DNA of 64,000 nt from Pyxidicoccus caerfyrddinensis. Lineage in GTDB: Bacteria > Myxococcota > Myxococcia > Myxococcales > Myxococcaceae. The stretch spans positions 1-64,000 of the forward strand of contig NZ_JAAIYA010000022.1 of the NCBI RefSeq assembly GCF_010894405.1. The letters are read 5' to 3'. A program made the translations under genes and the position numbers. Shown one piece after another: positions 41,438-49,844 of this stretch (position 1 is its first letter; each line of letters opens with the position of its first letter). Below the pieces are notes generated by a model. The model made no database searches, was not told where the DNA came from, and saw nothing but the letters and a program-made list of their open reading frames with translations.

Positions 41438-43219
41438 TCAACAGTCGCGGGCCGCACCCGACCATTCAGGGTGCACCGTCTCGGACGGCCCGCGTGTGCT
41501 GGCGCGCCGGGATTCAGACGCGGCGGCGGAGGCCAGGTAGGCATGCAGCTGCGCGACCACGGCCGCGCCCTCGCCAATGGCCGCGCCAACTCGTTTGACG
41601 GAGTCCGAGCGCACGTCGCCGATGGCGAACACGCCGGGCAGGCTCGTCTCGAACGCGAACGGAGCCCGCCCGGTGGCCTCCCAGGTTTTCGCCTGGAGCG
41701 GCTCCTCGCCGAGCGCCGCGCCCGTGCGCACGAATCCCTTCGCGTCCAGCGCCACACCGCAGCCCGCGAGCCACTCCGTGGCCGGGTCCGCCCCGATGAA
41801 GAGGAAGAGGTGGCGCACGTCGTGCTCCTCCTCCCTCCTGCTGGGCCGGTGCCGCCAGCGCACGCGCTGCAGGCCGCGCTCGTCCGAGCCCGCCAGCCCC
41901 ACCACCTCCGTCTCCATCATCAGCTCGATGCGAGGGGACGCGGCCAGGCGCTCGACGAGGTAGCTGGACATGCTCGCGGCGAGCACCCGGCCGCGCACGA
42001 GCACGCGGACCCGACGCGCGTGGTCCGCGAGGAACACGGCCGCCTGGCCCGCGGAGTTGCCACCGCCGACGAGCACGACCTCCTCGCCGTCGCACATGCG
42101 CGCCTCGATGGGGCTGGCCCAATAGAAGACCCCACGGCCCTCGAACTGGGCGAGGTTCGCGAGCGCGGGACGGCGGTAGCGTGCGCCACTGGCCACCACC
42201 ACGGTCCTCGTGCGCACCTTCCGCCCGTCGGTCAGCTCGAGCGTGAGCGGTGCGCCGGAGGCCGCGCAGCGCAGGGCGGCGGCCTCCGCCGGGATGGCTA
42301 TCTCCACGCCGAACTTCTGCGCTTGCACATAGGCGCGGGCGGTGAGGGCCTGGCCGGTGATGCCGGTGGGGAAGCCCAGATAGTTCTCGATGCGCGAGCT
42401 CGCGCCCGCCTGCCCCCCGAAGGCCCGCTGATCCAGGACGAGCACCCGCAGCCCCTCGGAGGCCGCGTACACGGCGGTGGCGAGCCCCGCGGGACCCGCC
42501 CCCACCACGGTGACGTCATAGAGCGTCTCGAAGGCCCCCTCCGGGAGCAGGCCAAGTGCTCGGGCGATGGTGCTCTCCGAGGGGTTCTTCAGGACCGAGC
42601 CATCGGGGCACACCACGAGCGGGAACTCCTCCGCGCGTGGCGAGTAGCGCTCGAGCAGCGAGGCCGCCTCGCCGCCCTGCGCCGGGTCCAGCGCGAGGTA
42701 CGGGTGGCCATTGCGCGAGAGGAAGCCCTCCAGGCGAACCCTGCCCGCGCCCTCGGCGGGGCCCACCAGGACGGGCCCACCGGCACCTGTCTCGATCAGG
42801 CCCACGCGGCGCAGGATGAGGGCGCGCATGATGCGCTCACCGAGGTCCGCCTCCGCCACGAGCAGCGCACGCAGCCCGTGCGGGGGGATGACCAGCGCCT
42901 CCACCTCGCCCACCGCGTGAGCGTCGACGAGCGCGGGGCGTCCGGAGAGCTGGGCCACCTCACCGAGGAACTGTCCCGGGCCCTCCTCCACGATGGGAAT
43001 CGAGTGCCCCAGGCCATCGCGGCGGGAGAGGGCCACGCGGCCCTGGGCGAGCACGAGCATCCCGGGGCTCGGCTGCCCGGCTGCGACGAGGCACTCTCCA
43101 TCACGGAAGTGCCGGACCTCACCGAAGCGCTGCATGCGCTCGCGGTCCCGGGCGTCCAGGACGGGGAACACCTGGGAGCGGCGCGACTCGAGGTTCGGGG
43201 GCAGGGGAGGAGGATTCAT
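41438..43219 (-). CDS. Thioredoxin-reductase-like flavoprotein with cyclic-nucleotide-binding domain, no CxxC
   Basis: 593 residues from ATG 43219; a longer in-frame extension has a weak case. Residues ~20-140 form a cNMP-binding/Crp-like beta-roll (GECLVAAGQPSPGMLVLAQG, GPGQFLGEVAQLSGRPA). A thioredoxin-like linker follows (~150-230). Then comes a class II flavoprotein: VTVVGAGPAGLATAVYAAS (FAD), SSRIENYLGFPTGI, VVLVGGGNSAGQAAVFLA (NAD(P)) and GVFAIGDVR. Where thioredoxin reductases have CATC, this protein has YWASPIEA, so it cannot reduce a disulfide the classical way. Probably an NAD(P)H:flavin-type oxidoreductase gated by a small ligand. Confidence 0.88.
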   Translation of the reverse strand: MNPPPLPPNLESRRSQVFPVLDARDRERMQRFGEVRHFRDGECLVAAGQPSPGMLVLAQGRVALSRRDGLGHSIPIVEEGPGQFLGEVAQLSGRPALVDAHAVGEVEALVIPPHGLRALLVAEADLGERIMRALILRRVGLIETGAGGPVLVGPAEGAGRVRLEGFLSRNGHPYLALDPAQGGEAASLLERYSPRAEEFPLVVCPDGSVLKNPSESTIARALGLLPEGAFETLYDVTVVGAGPAGLATAVYAASEGLRVLVLDQRAFGGQAGASSRIENYLGFPTGITGQALTARAYVQAQKFGVEIAIPAEAAALRCAASGAPLTLELTDGRKVRTRTVVVASGARYRRPALANLAQFEGRGVFYWASPIEARMCDGEEVVLVGGGNSAGQAAVFLADHARRVRVLVRGRVLAASMSSYLVERLAASPRIELMMETEVVGLAGSDERGLQRVRWRHRPSRREEEHDVRHLFLFIGADPATEWLAGCGVALDAKGFVRTGAALGEEPLQAKTWEATGRAPFAFETSLPGVFAIGDVRSDSVKRVGAAIGEGAAVVAQLHAYLASAAASESRRASTRGPSETVHPEWSGAARDC

Positions 43220-43326
43220 GACCGTGCCCAATGCATGGGCACGGGACGCGCGAGTGACACGAGCACGAGCATCCACCTGAGCCTTCGCCCGGATGCGCCC
43301 CTCAACAGTCCCACCGGCTCATCGGA

Positions 43327-43363
43327 GAGGGCCCCGGTGCAAACGCCGGGGCCCTTTCTGTTT
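43327..43363 (+). terminator. Strong hairpin between flavoprotein and aldo/keto reductase genes
   Basis: A perfect 10-base GC-rich stem AGGGCCCCGG / CCGGGGCCCT with an 8-base loop. TTCTGTTTT follows on the plus strand, while on the minus strand (the direction of both neighbours) the T-rich part precedes the stem. It lies 8 bases past the aldo/keto reductase stop and probably ends that transcript. Confidence 0.65.
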
Positions 43364-43370
43364 TCGGCGC

Positions 43371-44384
43371 TCAGGCGTTCGGCTGCGCGGGTTGCTGCTG
43401 CCCGCTGCGGATGGTCTCCATGTAGAGCTCGTTGCCGCGCTCACCCGCCACGCCGCGAGCCGCGCGGTTGATCTCCTCCAGGTCCTTCGCGTCCAGCACC
43501 ACGTCCGCGGCACGCGCGTTCTGCTCCATGTTCTTCGCGTGTCGGCTGCCGGGAATGGGGACCAGGTCGTCCCCCTGACGGAGGATCCATGCGAGTGCGA
43601 GCTGCGACAGCGTGAGGCCCTTCCGCTTCGCGATGGCCTCCAGGGCGTCGACAACCTGGAGGTTGCGCCTCAGGTTGTCGCCCTGGAAGCGCGGCACGGT
43701 GTGGCGCCAGTCGTCCGGCTTGAGGTCCTCGGGGCGGCGGATGTGGCCGGTGAGGAGCCCCCGGCCCAGCGGGCTGTAGGGGACGAAGCCCACGCCCAGC
43801 TCGCGGCAGGTGGGGAACAGCTCGGCCTCGGGCTCGCGGGAGAACAGCGAGTACTCCGACTGCACGGCGGTGATGGGGTGCACGGCCTGTGCGCGGCGCA
43901 GGAGCGCGGGGGAGACCTCGGACAGCCCCAGATAGCGCACCTTGCCTTCATGCACCAGGTCAGCCATGGCGCCCACGGTCTCCTCGATGGACGTCGTGGG
44001 GTCCACCCGGTGCAGGTAGTAGAGGTCCACGAAGTCCAGTCCCAGCCGCTGCAGGCTGCCGTCGATGGCTTTCCTCACGGCGTCGCGGCGTCCCAATCCA
44101 CGCACGTGTGAGCCGTCCTCATGGATGTTGGCGCCGAACTTCGTGGCGAGCACCACGCGGCCGCGGCGATCTCGGATGGCGCGGCCCACGAGGCGCTCGT
44201 TGTGGCCGTTGCCGTAGATGTTCGCCGTGTCGATGAAGTTGATGCCCAGGTCGAGCAACTGGTGGATCGTCTCGATGGACGCCTCGTCATTGACGGGGCT
44301 GTAGATGCCGGGAGAGAGCACCATCGCGCCGAAGCCGATGGCGGACACCTCCGGCCCATTCCTTCCAAGGGTGCGAGTCTTCAT
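43371..44384 (-). CDS. Aldo/keto reductase
   Basis: 337 residues from ATG 44384 with CAGGAGT upstream; the open frame continues far upstream only as a shadow of the patatin gene. It is a TIM-barrel AKR: LGFGAMVLSP-like N-terminus, NFIDTANIYGNGHNE (catalytic Asp and Tyr), VLATKFGAN (Lys), and the YYLHRVDP segment (His). GSRHAKNMEQNA near the C-terminus is the NADPH-binding signature. These enzymes reduce aldehydes and ketones with NADPH in the cytoplasm. Substrate not determinable. Divergent from the patatin gene, 210 bases away. Confidence 0.93.
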   Translation of the reverse strand: MKTRTLGRNGPEVSAIGFGAMVLSPGIYSPVNDEASIETIHQLLDLGINFIDTANIYGNGHNERLVGRAIRDRRGRVVLATKFGANIHEDGSHVRGLGRRDAVRKAIDGSLQRLGLDFVDLYYLHRVDPTTSIEETVGAMADLVHEGKVRYLGLSEVSPALLRRAQAVHPITAVQSEYSLFSREPEAELFPTCRELGVGFVPYSPLGRGLLTGHIRRPEDLKPDDWRHTVPRFQGDNLRRNLQVVDALEAIAKRKGLTLSQLALAWILRQGDDLVPIPGSRHAKNMEQNARAADVVLDAKDLEEINRAARGVAGERGNELYMETIRSGQQQPAQPNA

Positions 44385-44594
44385 GACGGACTCCTGTGGT
44401 GGGCGGCCATCGTGACCGTGCCGCGGTTGCACCCGGGAAGGTGCGCACGGGCGCGCCGTGTCCGAGGCCACGCCTGCTCGGCCGTGCCGTACCTCCGGTG
44501 CACGGAGACACGCCGAGCCGGCGCCCCAGCCACACGGGTGCGCGGGCCTGATTCCGTGCGGTAGAGTGTCTGGCTTCCGCAGCAGGGGGGATTC

Positions 44595-47192
44595 ATGAGT
44601 GGAGAGCAGACCGCGAGAACCGAGGCCATCCTCCGTGGCGAGCAAGCCAGCGCGACGGAGATGCTCGAGCTGGCTCGCCACCACAAGAAGAAGGATGAGT
44701 TCAGGCTTGCCCAGCGCCTCCTCGCGCTGGCACGCCAGCAGCGTGAGGCCCAGCAGGATGCGGACCTGAGGCGCGAGCTCGCCCAGGAGCACGCCCTCTG
44801 CACCTACAAGGACCCCGACCTCATCCCCGACGAGAAGCTCGACTGGGCTCTCGAAATCCTCCGGGAGGGCGACAACCTGAAGGAGACCCAGGACCAGGAG
44901 TCGCTGGGCCTGGCCGGTGCCATCTACAGACGCAAGTGGGAGGTGGATGGCCGCACGGAGTACCTCGCGCACTCGGTCCACTATTACCTGCGCGGCTACC
45001 AGCTGAATCCCATCGCGAAGCAGGGCTACACGAGCATCAACGCCGCCTTCCTGCTCGACCTTCTCGCCGACACGGAGGTGGTTCCCCCGGCCGGGCTCCT
45101 GCGACCGGAGCTGTCCCAGGGCACCCAGCAGCGGGCCTTGGCGCAGGAGATCCGCCAGAGGCTCATCGAGGACCTCCCCCGGTGCGCCCAGGATGAGAAG
45201 GGCAGCCCCCTGGCCAAGGACTACTGGTTCCTGGTGACAGTGGCCCAGGCCTATTTCGGCAACCGGCACTATCAGGAGGCCGAGCCGTGGCTGCTCAGGG
45301 CCCGCGCCATCCCGAACGTGCCGGAGTGGGAGTACGAGACCACGGCCCGCCAGCTCGCGACGCTCGCGCGCCTGCATGGTGTCAATCCCCTGGAAGAGGG
45401 TGCGGAGCAGCAGCCGGCCTGGGTGGCACTGCAGAGCTTCCTCGGCTCCCATGCCGCGGCCGCGCGGACGGCCTTCATCGGCAAGGTGGGCCTGGCGCTC
45501 TCGGGAGGCGGGTTCCGAGCTTCTCTCTACCACCTGGGCGTGCTCGCCAGGCTTGCCGAGCTGGACATCCTCCGGCACGTCGAGGTCCTGTCGTGTGTCT
45601 CCGGAGGCTCCATCGTTGGCGCCCACTACTACCTGGAGCTCCGAAACCTCCTGCAGACGAAGGAGGAGTCCGAGATCAACCGCGATGACTACGTGAAGCT
45701 CGTCCAGCGGCTCATCAGCGACTTCCTCGAGGGAGTCCAGCGCAACATCCGGACCCGGGTGGCCGGCGATCTGCTGTCGAACCTGAAGATGATCTTCCAA
45801 CCCCGCTACTCCCGGACCGCGCGCGTGGGAGAGCTCTTCGAGCGGGAGCTGTATGCCAGGGTGCGGGACGGGGAGGGGAAGGAGCCCCGGTGGATCAGCG
45901 GGCTCTTCATCCGTCCGAAGGGGGAGGGGACCTTCGAGCCCAAGCGTCACAACTGGCGGCGCAAGGACAAGGTCCCCATCCTCATCCTCAATGCCACCAC
46001 GCTGAACACCGGGCATGTGTGGCAGTTCACGGCCTCGTACATGGGAGAGCCGCCCGGGTGTATCGACCCCGAGGTGGACGGCAACCGCCGCCTGCGGCGC
46101 ATGTATTACGAGACGCAGGCCCCGGTGCGGCACAAGAAAGTGCGCCTGGGTCATGCGGTGGCAGCCTCGGCCTGTGTGCCCGGCCTCTTCGAGCCGCTGG
46201 TGCTCGAAGGGCTCTACCCCGGCATGACGGTGCGGCTGGTGGACGGAGGAGTCCACGACAACCAGGGCGTCCAGAGCCTCATCGACCAGGGATGCTCCGT
46301 CCAGCTCGTCAGCGATGGCAGCGGGCAGATGGCGGTGGAGGAGAACGCGAGGGCAGGACTGGTCGCCGTTCCAGTGCGCACCAACAGCATCCTCATGGCC
46401 CGGGTTCGGGAGGCGCAGTTCAAGGAGCTGGAGTCGAGGCGCCGCTCGCGGGTGCTGCGGGACGCCGTCAGCGTGCACCTCAAGAAGGACCTGGATGAGG
46501 ACCCGACCGACTGGGTGGACTGCCAGGATCCGCATGATCTGTCCCGCAGCGCACGCCCGGCGGTGCGCCGCACCCCGTTCACCCGGTACGGAATCCTCAA
46601 GGGCGTGCAGCGCCGACTGGCCGACATCCGCACGGACCTGGACTCCTTCTCGGATGCGGAGGCCTTCGCGCTGATGACCAGCGGCTACCGAATGATGGAG
46701 CTCGCGCTGAAGCACCGGGGGCAGATGCTTCCTCGCTCGAAGGAGCCTGCTCTCGAGTGGGAGTTCCTGAAGATCGAACCGCCCATGAAGCTCCTGGATG
46801 CTCCTGAGGCCGCACACCCCCGGCTGATGAGCTTGCTGGGGGTGGGAAGCAACACGGCGTTCAAGGTCTGGAGGCTCTACCCGGCGCTGCGCGTGATGGG
46901 GTTCGTGCTGCTCAGCCTGCTGGCGGCGGGGCTCCTGTGGCTCGGCTGGCGTTACTGGAACACGCCCTTCCCGACGCTGACGGTGCAGCGGATCTTCCTG
47001 CTGCTGCTGCCGGTGCTCGTGGGCGCCGTCCTGGGCAAGTTCTTCGTCCGGCTCATCTGGCTGCAGAACACGCTGCAGCGCATCGCCATCGGGGTGGGGA
47101 TGGCCGCCGTGGGATGGCTCCTGGCCCGGGTGCACCTGCACGTCTTCGACCGGCTCTACCTCAGGCATGGACGCCTGAAGCGCTTCCGGTAG
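44595..47192 (+). CDS. Patatin-like phospholipase with TRAF-binding-like N-terminal domain and C-terminal membrane helices
   Basis: 865 residues, ATG at 44595 after a GGGGGG site. Residues ~1-290 are helical and resemble the bacterial MAP3K TRAF-binding-like domain (DUF4071): EILREGDNLKETQDQESLGLAGAIYRRKWE, YYLRGYQLNPIAKQGYTSINAAFLL. The patatin domain follows: LALSGGGFRASLYHLGVLA (oxyanion loop), CVSGGSIVG with nucleophile Ser339, and VDGGVHDNQG with catalytic Asp550. The C-terminus has three hydrophobic segments (MGFVLLSLLAAGLLWLGW; IFLLLLPVLVGAVLG; IAIGVGMAAVGWLLA). The plan is a membrane-bound lipase under protein-protein control, as in abortive-infection effectors. It may instead be a housekeeping lipase. 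It borders the IS-remnant zone. Confidence 0.88.
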   Translation: MSGEQTARTEAILRGEQASATEMLELARHHKKKDEFRLAQRLLALARQQREAQQDADLRRELAQEHALCTYKDPDLIPDEKLDWALEILREGDNLKETQDQESLGLAGAIYRRKWEVDGRTEYLAHSVHYYLRGYQLNPIAKQGYTSINAAFLLDLLADTEVVPPAGLLRPELSQGTQQRALAQEIRQRLIEDLPRCAQDEKGSPLAKDYWFLVTVAQAYFGNRHYQEAEPWLLRARAIPNVPEWEYETTARQLATLARLHGVNPLEEGAEQQPAWVALQSFLGSHAAAARTAFIGKVGLALSGGGFRASLYHLGVLARLAELDILRHVEVLSCVSGGSIVGAHYYLELRNLLQTKEESEINRDDYVKLVQRLISDFLEGVQRNIRTRVAGDLLSNLKMIFQPRYSRTARVGELFERELYARVRDGEGKEPRWISGLFIRPKGEGTFEPKRHNWRRKDKVPILILNATTLNTGHVWQFTASYMGEPPGCIDPEVDGNRRLRRMYYETQAPVRHKKVRLGHAVAASACVPGLFEPLVLEGLYPGMTVRLVDGGVHDNQGVQSLIDQGCSVQLVSDGSGQMAVEENARAGLVAVPVRTNSILMARVREAQFKELESRRRSRVLRDAVSVHLKKDLDEDPTDWVDCQDPHDLSRSARPAVRRTPFTRYGILKGVQRRLADIRTDLDSFSDAEAFALMTSGYRMMELALKHRGQMLPRSKEPALEWEFLKIEPPMKLLDAPEAAHPRLMSLLGVGSNTAFKVWRLYPALRVMGFVLLSLLAAGLLWLGWRYWNTPFPTLTVQRIFLLLLPVLVGAVLGKFFVRLIWLQNTLQRIAIGVGMAAVGWLLARVHLHVFDRLYLRHGRLKRFR

Positions 47193-47279
47193 CTCGCTGG
47201 GCTGCACGAGCCGCACGGCCTGGCGGGTCTGCTCCTTGATGAGCAGGCCGCCGAGCCAGCGCTCCAATCACATTCATGA

Positions 47280-47630
47280 GCCATTCCGGTCCGGGCCTGA
47301 CCACAAATATGTCATCGAGCAGCGGCAGCGCCTCCTTTCAGTCGTTGACGTTGGCAGCGGTCAACGACTGCGCCAGAGGCAGGCCTCGGCCATCTACCAC
47401 CAGATGGTGCTTGGAGCCCTGCCTGCCGTGGTCCGCCGGGTTCGGGCCGGTGAGAGGCCCCCTTTTTTCTCCGGCGCGCTGAAGGAATCAACGGAGGCGC
47501 GGCTCCAGTCGATACAGCCCTTCTCTCCCAACTCATCCTGCAGGGCCTGCTGGAGCGCCCCCGCACTCCTGCCTGGGCGCAGTCCCGCGGTCGACGCCAA
47601 CATAACTGCGCGTAGTTGAGCGCCACCGGC
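47280..47630 (-). pseudogene. Decayed IS5-family transposase
   Basis: Minus-strand pieces in two frames: ALQQALQDELGEKGCIDWSRASVDS, then GPNPADHGRQGSKHHLVVDGRGLP followed by LAQSLTAANVND, an in-frame stop, and KEALPLLDDI. This matches the DDE-transposase core of IS5-type elements (WSRAxIDS...GSKHHLLTD...LTAANVxD). A frameshift, the stop and missing ends make it dead. Confidence 0.8.
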
Positions 47631-47739
47631 GCGGAGTCGGAGCGATAGCCCTCGTAGAGGCCCTGCGCGAGGACCGCGTCGGTCGCCCACGGTCACGCTC
47701 CTCCAGACCCCGCCGCTATCGGCGACGTTTCCGCTGGCC

Positions 47740-47860
47740 GGCGTCTTCGGCGGGTTCTCTTCGACTTCATCGAGGGTTGGTACAACCCCACCGGCGGCGC
47801 TCCGCGCTCGACTACGAGTCGCCCGCCAACTACGAAAGAAGTACCGGGCTGCTACTTGGT
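47740..47860 (+). pseudogene. IS3-family transposase C-terminal remnant
   Basis: A plus-strand piece reads VLFDFIEGWYNP and, after a one-base shift, HRRRSALDYESPANYERS: the conserved C-terminal end of IS3-type OrfB transposases. Upstream parts of the element are not recognisable. Confidence 0.75.
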
Positions 47861-48041
47861 GGCGAAAGCCCAGAACGCTCTGCGGAACCAGGCCCACTTC
47901 ACTCAAGCAGCAACGCTGCCCCAGAAGCTTTTCCTGGGTGTCGGCGTGACGAAGCTGCGGGTTGCTTGTCATGGCGCTTGAGTTGCGGGATTCTCGGCCC
48001 TGGTGGCGTGATAGCAGTACTATGGAGGGGGGATCCAAGCG

Positions 48042-49697
48042 ATGACTGCAGCTGGCCCGAAACGGCGAATTCCTTTGTCGCCAAGCGATGCCTCCCGTGT
48101 GCGGGAATTCCAGGACGTGCGTGGGGACATCGAGCGGGTGAAAGCCCGTGATGATGTGCGTCACAGTTACGAGACGGCCCTCGCCCTCCACGAACAGACG
48201 CACGATGTCCAGGGCCAGCTCGACACCCTCCTGAAATTGGGTGAGCTGGAGTACGACGCCAACAACTTCGATGCCGCCCGCCGCCACTACAAGATTGCCA
48301 TCTCCCTCTCGAAAGAGGCAGATGATCCGCAGGCGGCTCATGCTTTCATGAGTTTGGGTGACGTAGAGGACGCCGCTGGCAATTCCGATCAGGCGGGTCG
48401 CCATTTTGAGAAGGCACTCGTGCTCTGCTCTGACGATCTTTCCGCCTTCGAGGACGAGGAGGATACCGAAGGGCAGGTGGACACCCTCCTGATGATGGGC
48501 GACCTGGAAGCACGTCTCGGCAATATCGAGGGCGCGCGTAAGCGCTACAAGGCCGCCCTGTCTCTATTGAAGGAAGAGGATGACGTTCTTGGCCTGGCGC
48601 AGGCCCGTCTGAAGCTGGGCGATCTGGAGATGGAGGGAGATGAAGCAGGCCTCGACGTGGCGCGCGGGTACTATGAGAGAGCCCTCTCCGCCTTCGAGGA
48701 CGAGGAGGAACTGCAGGAGCAGGCGGAGACCCTCCTGAAGCTGGGCGATCTGGAGCTGGAGTACGACGAAGCAGACCTCGACGAGGCGCGCGAGCACTAT
48801 GAGAAAGCCCTCTCCCTCTTCGAGGAGGAGGAGGCGCTTCAGGGACAGGCGGAGACCCTCCTGAAGCTGGGCGACCTGGAGAGCGAGTACGAAGGAGAAG
48901 ACCTCGACGAGGCGCGCGAGCACTACCTGAAGGCTCTTTCCTGCTACACGCAAGCGAAGGACCCTGAGGGACGGGCGGAGACCTTCATGAAGCTGGGGGC
49001 GCTGGAGGTCGAGGCTGACAACCCTGATGATGCACGCGGCCACTACGAGGCTGCCCTTTCCATCTTCAAGGTCCTACGAGACCTGCAGGGTCAGGCGGAC
49101 GCTTTCGGGAAATTGGGCGATCTGGGGGGATTATCCAAGCCATCCGTGCCTTCCGCGGCTCCGCGCCTCAAGACCCGGGCGGCTACCCGCCCGACAGGTA
49201 GCACCATCTTCATCTGCTATGCCCATGCGGATAATGCTGGGTCCGAGAGTAGCCGGTGGTTGGATCAACTGAAGACCCACCTGAAGCCGCTCGCTCAGCG
49301 GGGTCTCCTGGCCTGGTCGGATCAGCGCATCGAGGTGGGCCAGGAATGGCACGAGCAGATCCAGGATATATTGCAGCAGGCCAAGGCGGCCGTCCTCCTG
49401 GTGAGCCCGGATTTCGTGGGCTCCGACTACATCCGGGAGCACGAACTCCCCCAACTGCTGCACAGAAAGGAGCAGGGGCAACTTCAGCTCATTCCGCTCC
49501 TGCTTCGGCCCGCTCTCCTCGACGTCGACTTCAAATATCCCCATCATGAAACAGGCCCCCATTCGCTGCGCCTCGGGGATCTTCAGTTCGTCCATGGCAC
49601 AGACCAGGCGCTGAATGGCTTGGACCAGAACGCCCGGGACAAGGTCCTGCTCGACGTGGCGAAGAGGTTGATGCGGATCGCTGACGAGAACGATTAG
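48042..49697 (+). CDS. TPR-TIR fusion protein
   Basis: 551 residues, ATG at 48042 with GGAGGGGGG upstream. Residues ~25-370 consist of nine or so tetratricopeptide repeats, acidic in their middle (LGDLELEYDEADLDEAREHYEKALSLFEEEE). A short linker is followed by a C-terminal TIR domain (~385-551): STIFICYAHADN, WLDQLKTHLKPLAQRGLLAWSD, IQDILQQAKAAVLLVSPDFVGSDYI, and the HELPQLL segment with the probable catalytic Glu468. A TPR sensor fused to a TIR effector without an ATPase could be a self-contained immune or stress NADase. The gene directly follows IS debris; the next gene is convergent. Confidence 0.88.
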   Translation: MTAAGPKRRIPLSPSDASRVREFQDVRGDIERVKARDDVRHSYETALALHEQTHDVQGQLDTLLKLGELEYDANNFDAARRHYKIAISLSKEADDPQAAHAFMSLGDVEDAAGNSDQAGRHFEKALVLCSDDLSAFEDEEDTEGQVDTLLMMGDLEARLGNIEGARKRYKAALSLLKEEDDVLGLAQARLKLGDLEMEGDEAGLDVARGYYERALSAFEDEEELQEQAETLLKLGDLELEYDEADLDEAREHYEKALSLFEEEEALQGQAETLLKLGDLESEYEGEDLDEAREHYLKALSCYTQAKDPEGRAETFMKLGALEVEADNPDDARGHYEAALSIFKVLRDLQGQADAFGKLGDLGGLSKPSVPSAAPRLKTRAATRPTGSTIFICYAHADNAGSESSRWLDQLKTHLKPLAQRGLLAWSDQRIEVGQEWHEQIQDILQQAKAAVLLVSPDFVGSDYIREHELPQLLHRKEQGQLQLIPLLLRPALLDVDFKYPHHETGPHSLRLGDLQFVHGTDQALNGLDQNARDKVLLDVAKRLMRIADEND

Positions 49698-49844
49698 CCC
49701 GGACGGGGCGGCGTCAGGACTCGTTGTGCTTGCGGCGCAGGGCCTCATTGCTTGAACGCCGGCTTGGTCCCCGCGCGCTCACCTTGGAGCGCGCGCAGCA
49801 GGGGCCTGCGACGCAGGCGGTGCGGCGTGCTGGGGACGCGGGGA

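Noticed and set aside
43371-47267. A 1298-residue minus-strand frame ending in the aldo/keto reductase
   Set aside because: Only the last 337 residues are a protein family with a ribosome binding site; the rest is antisense to the patatin gene.
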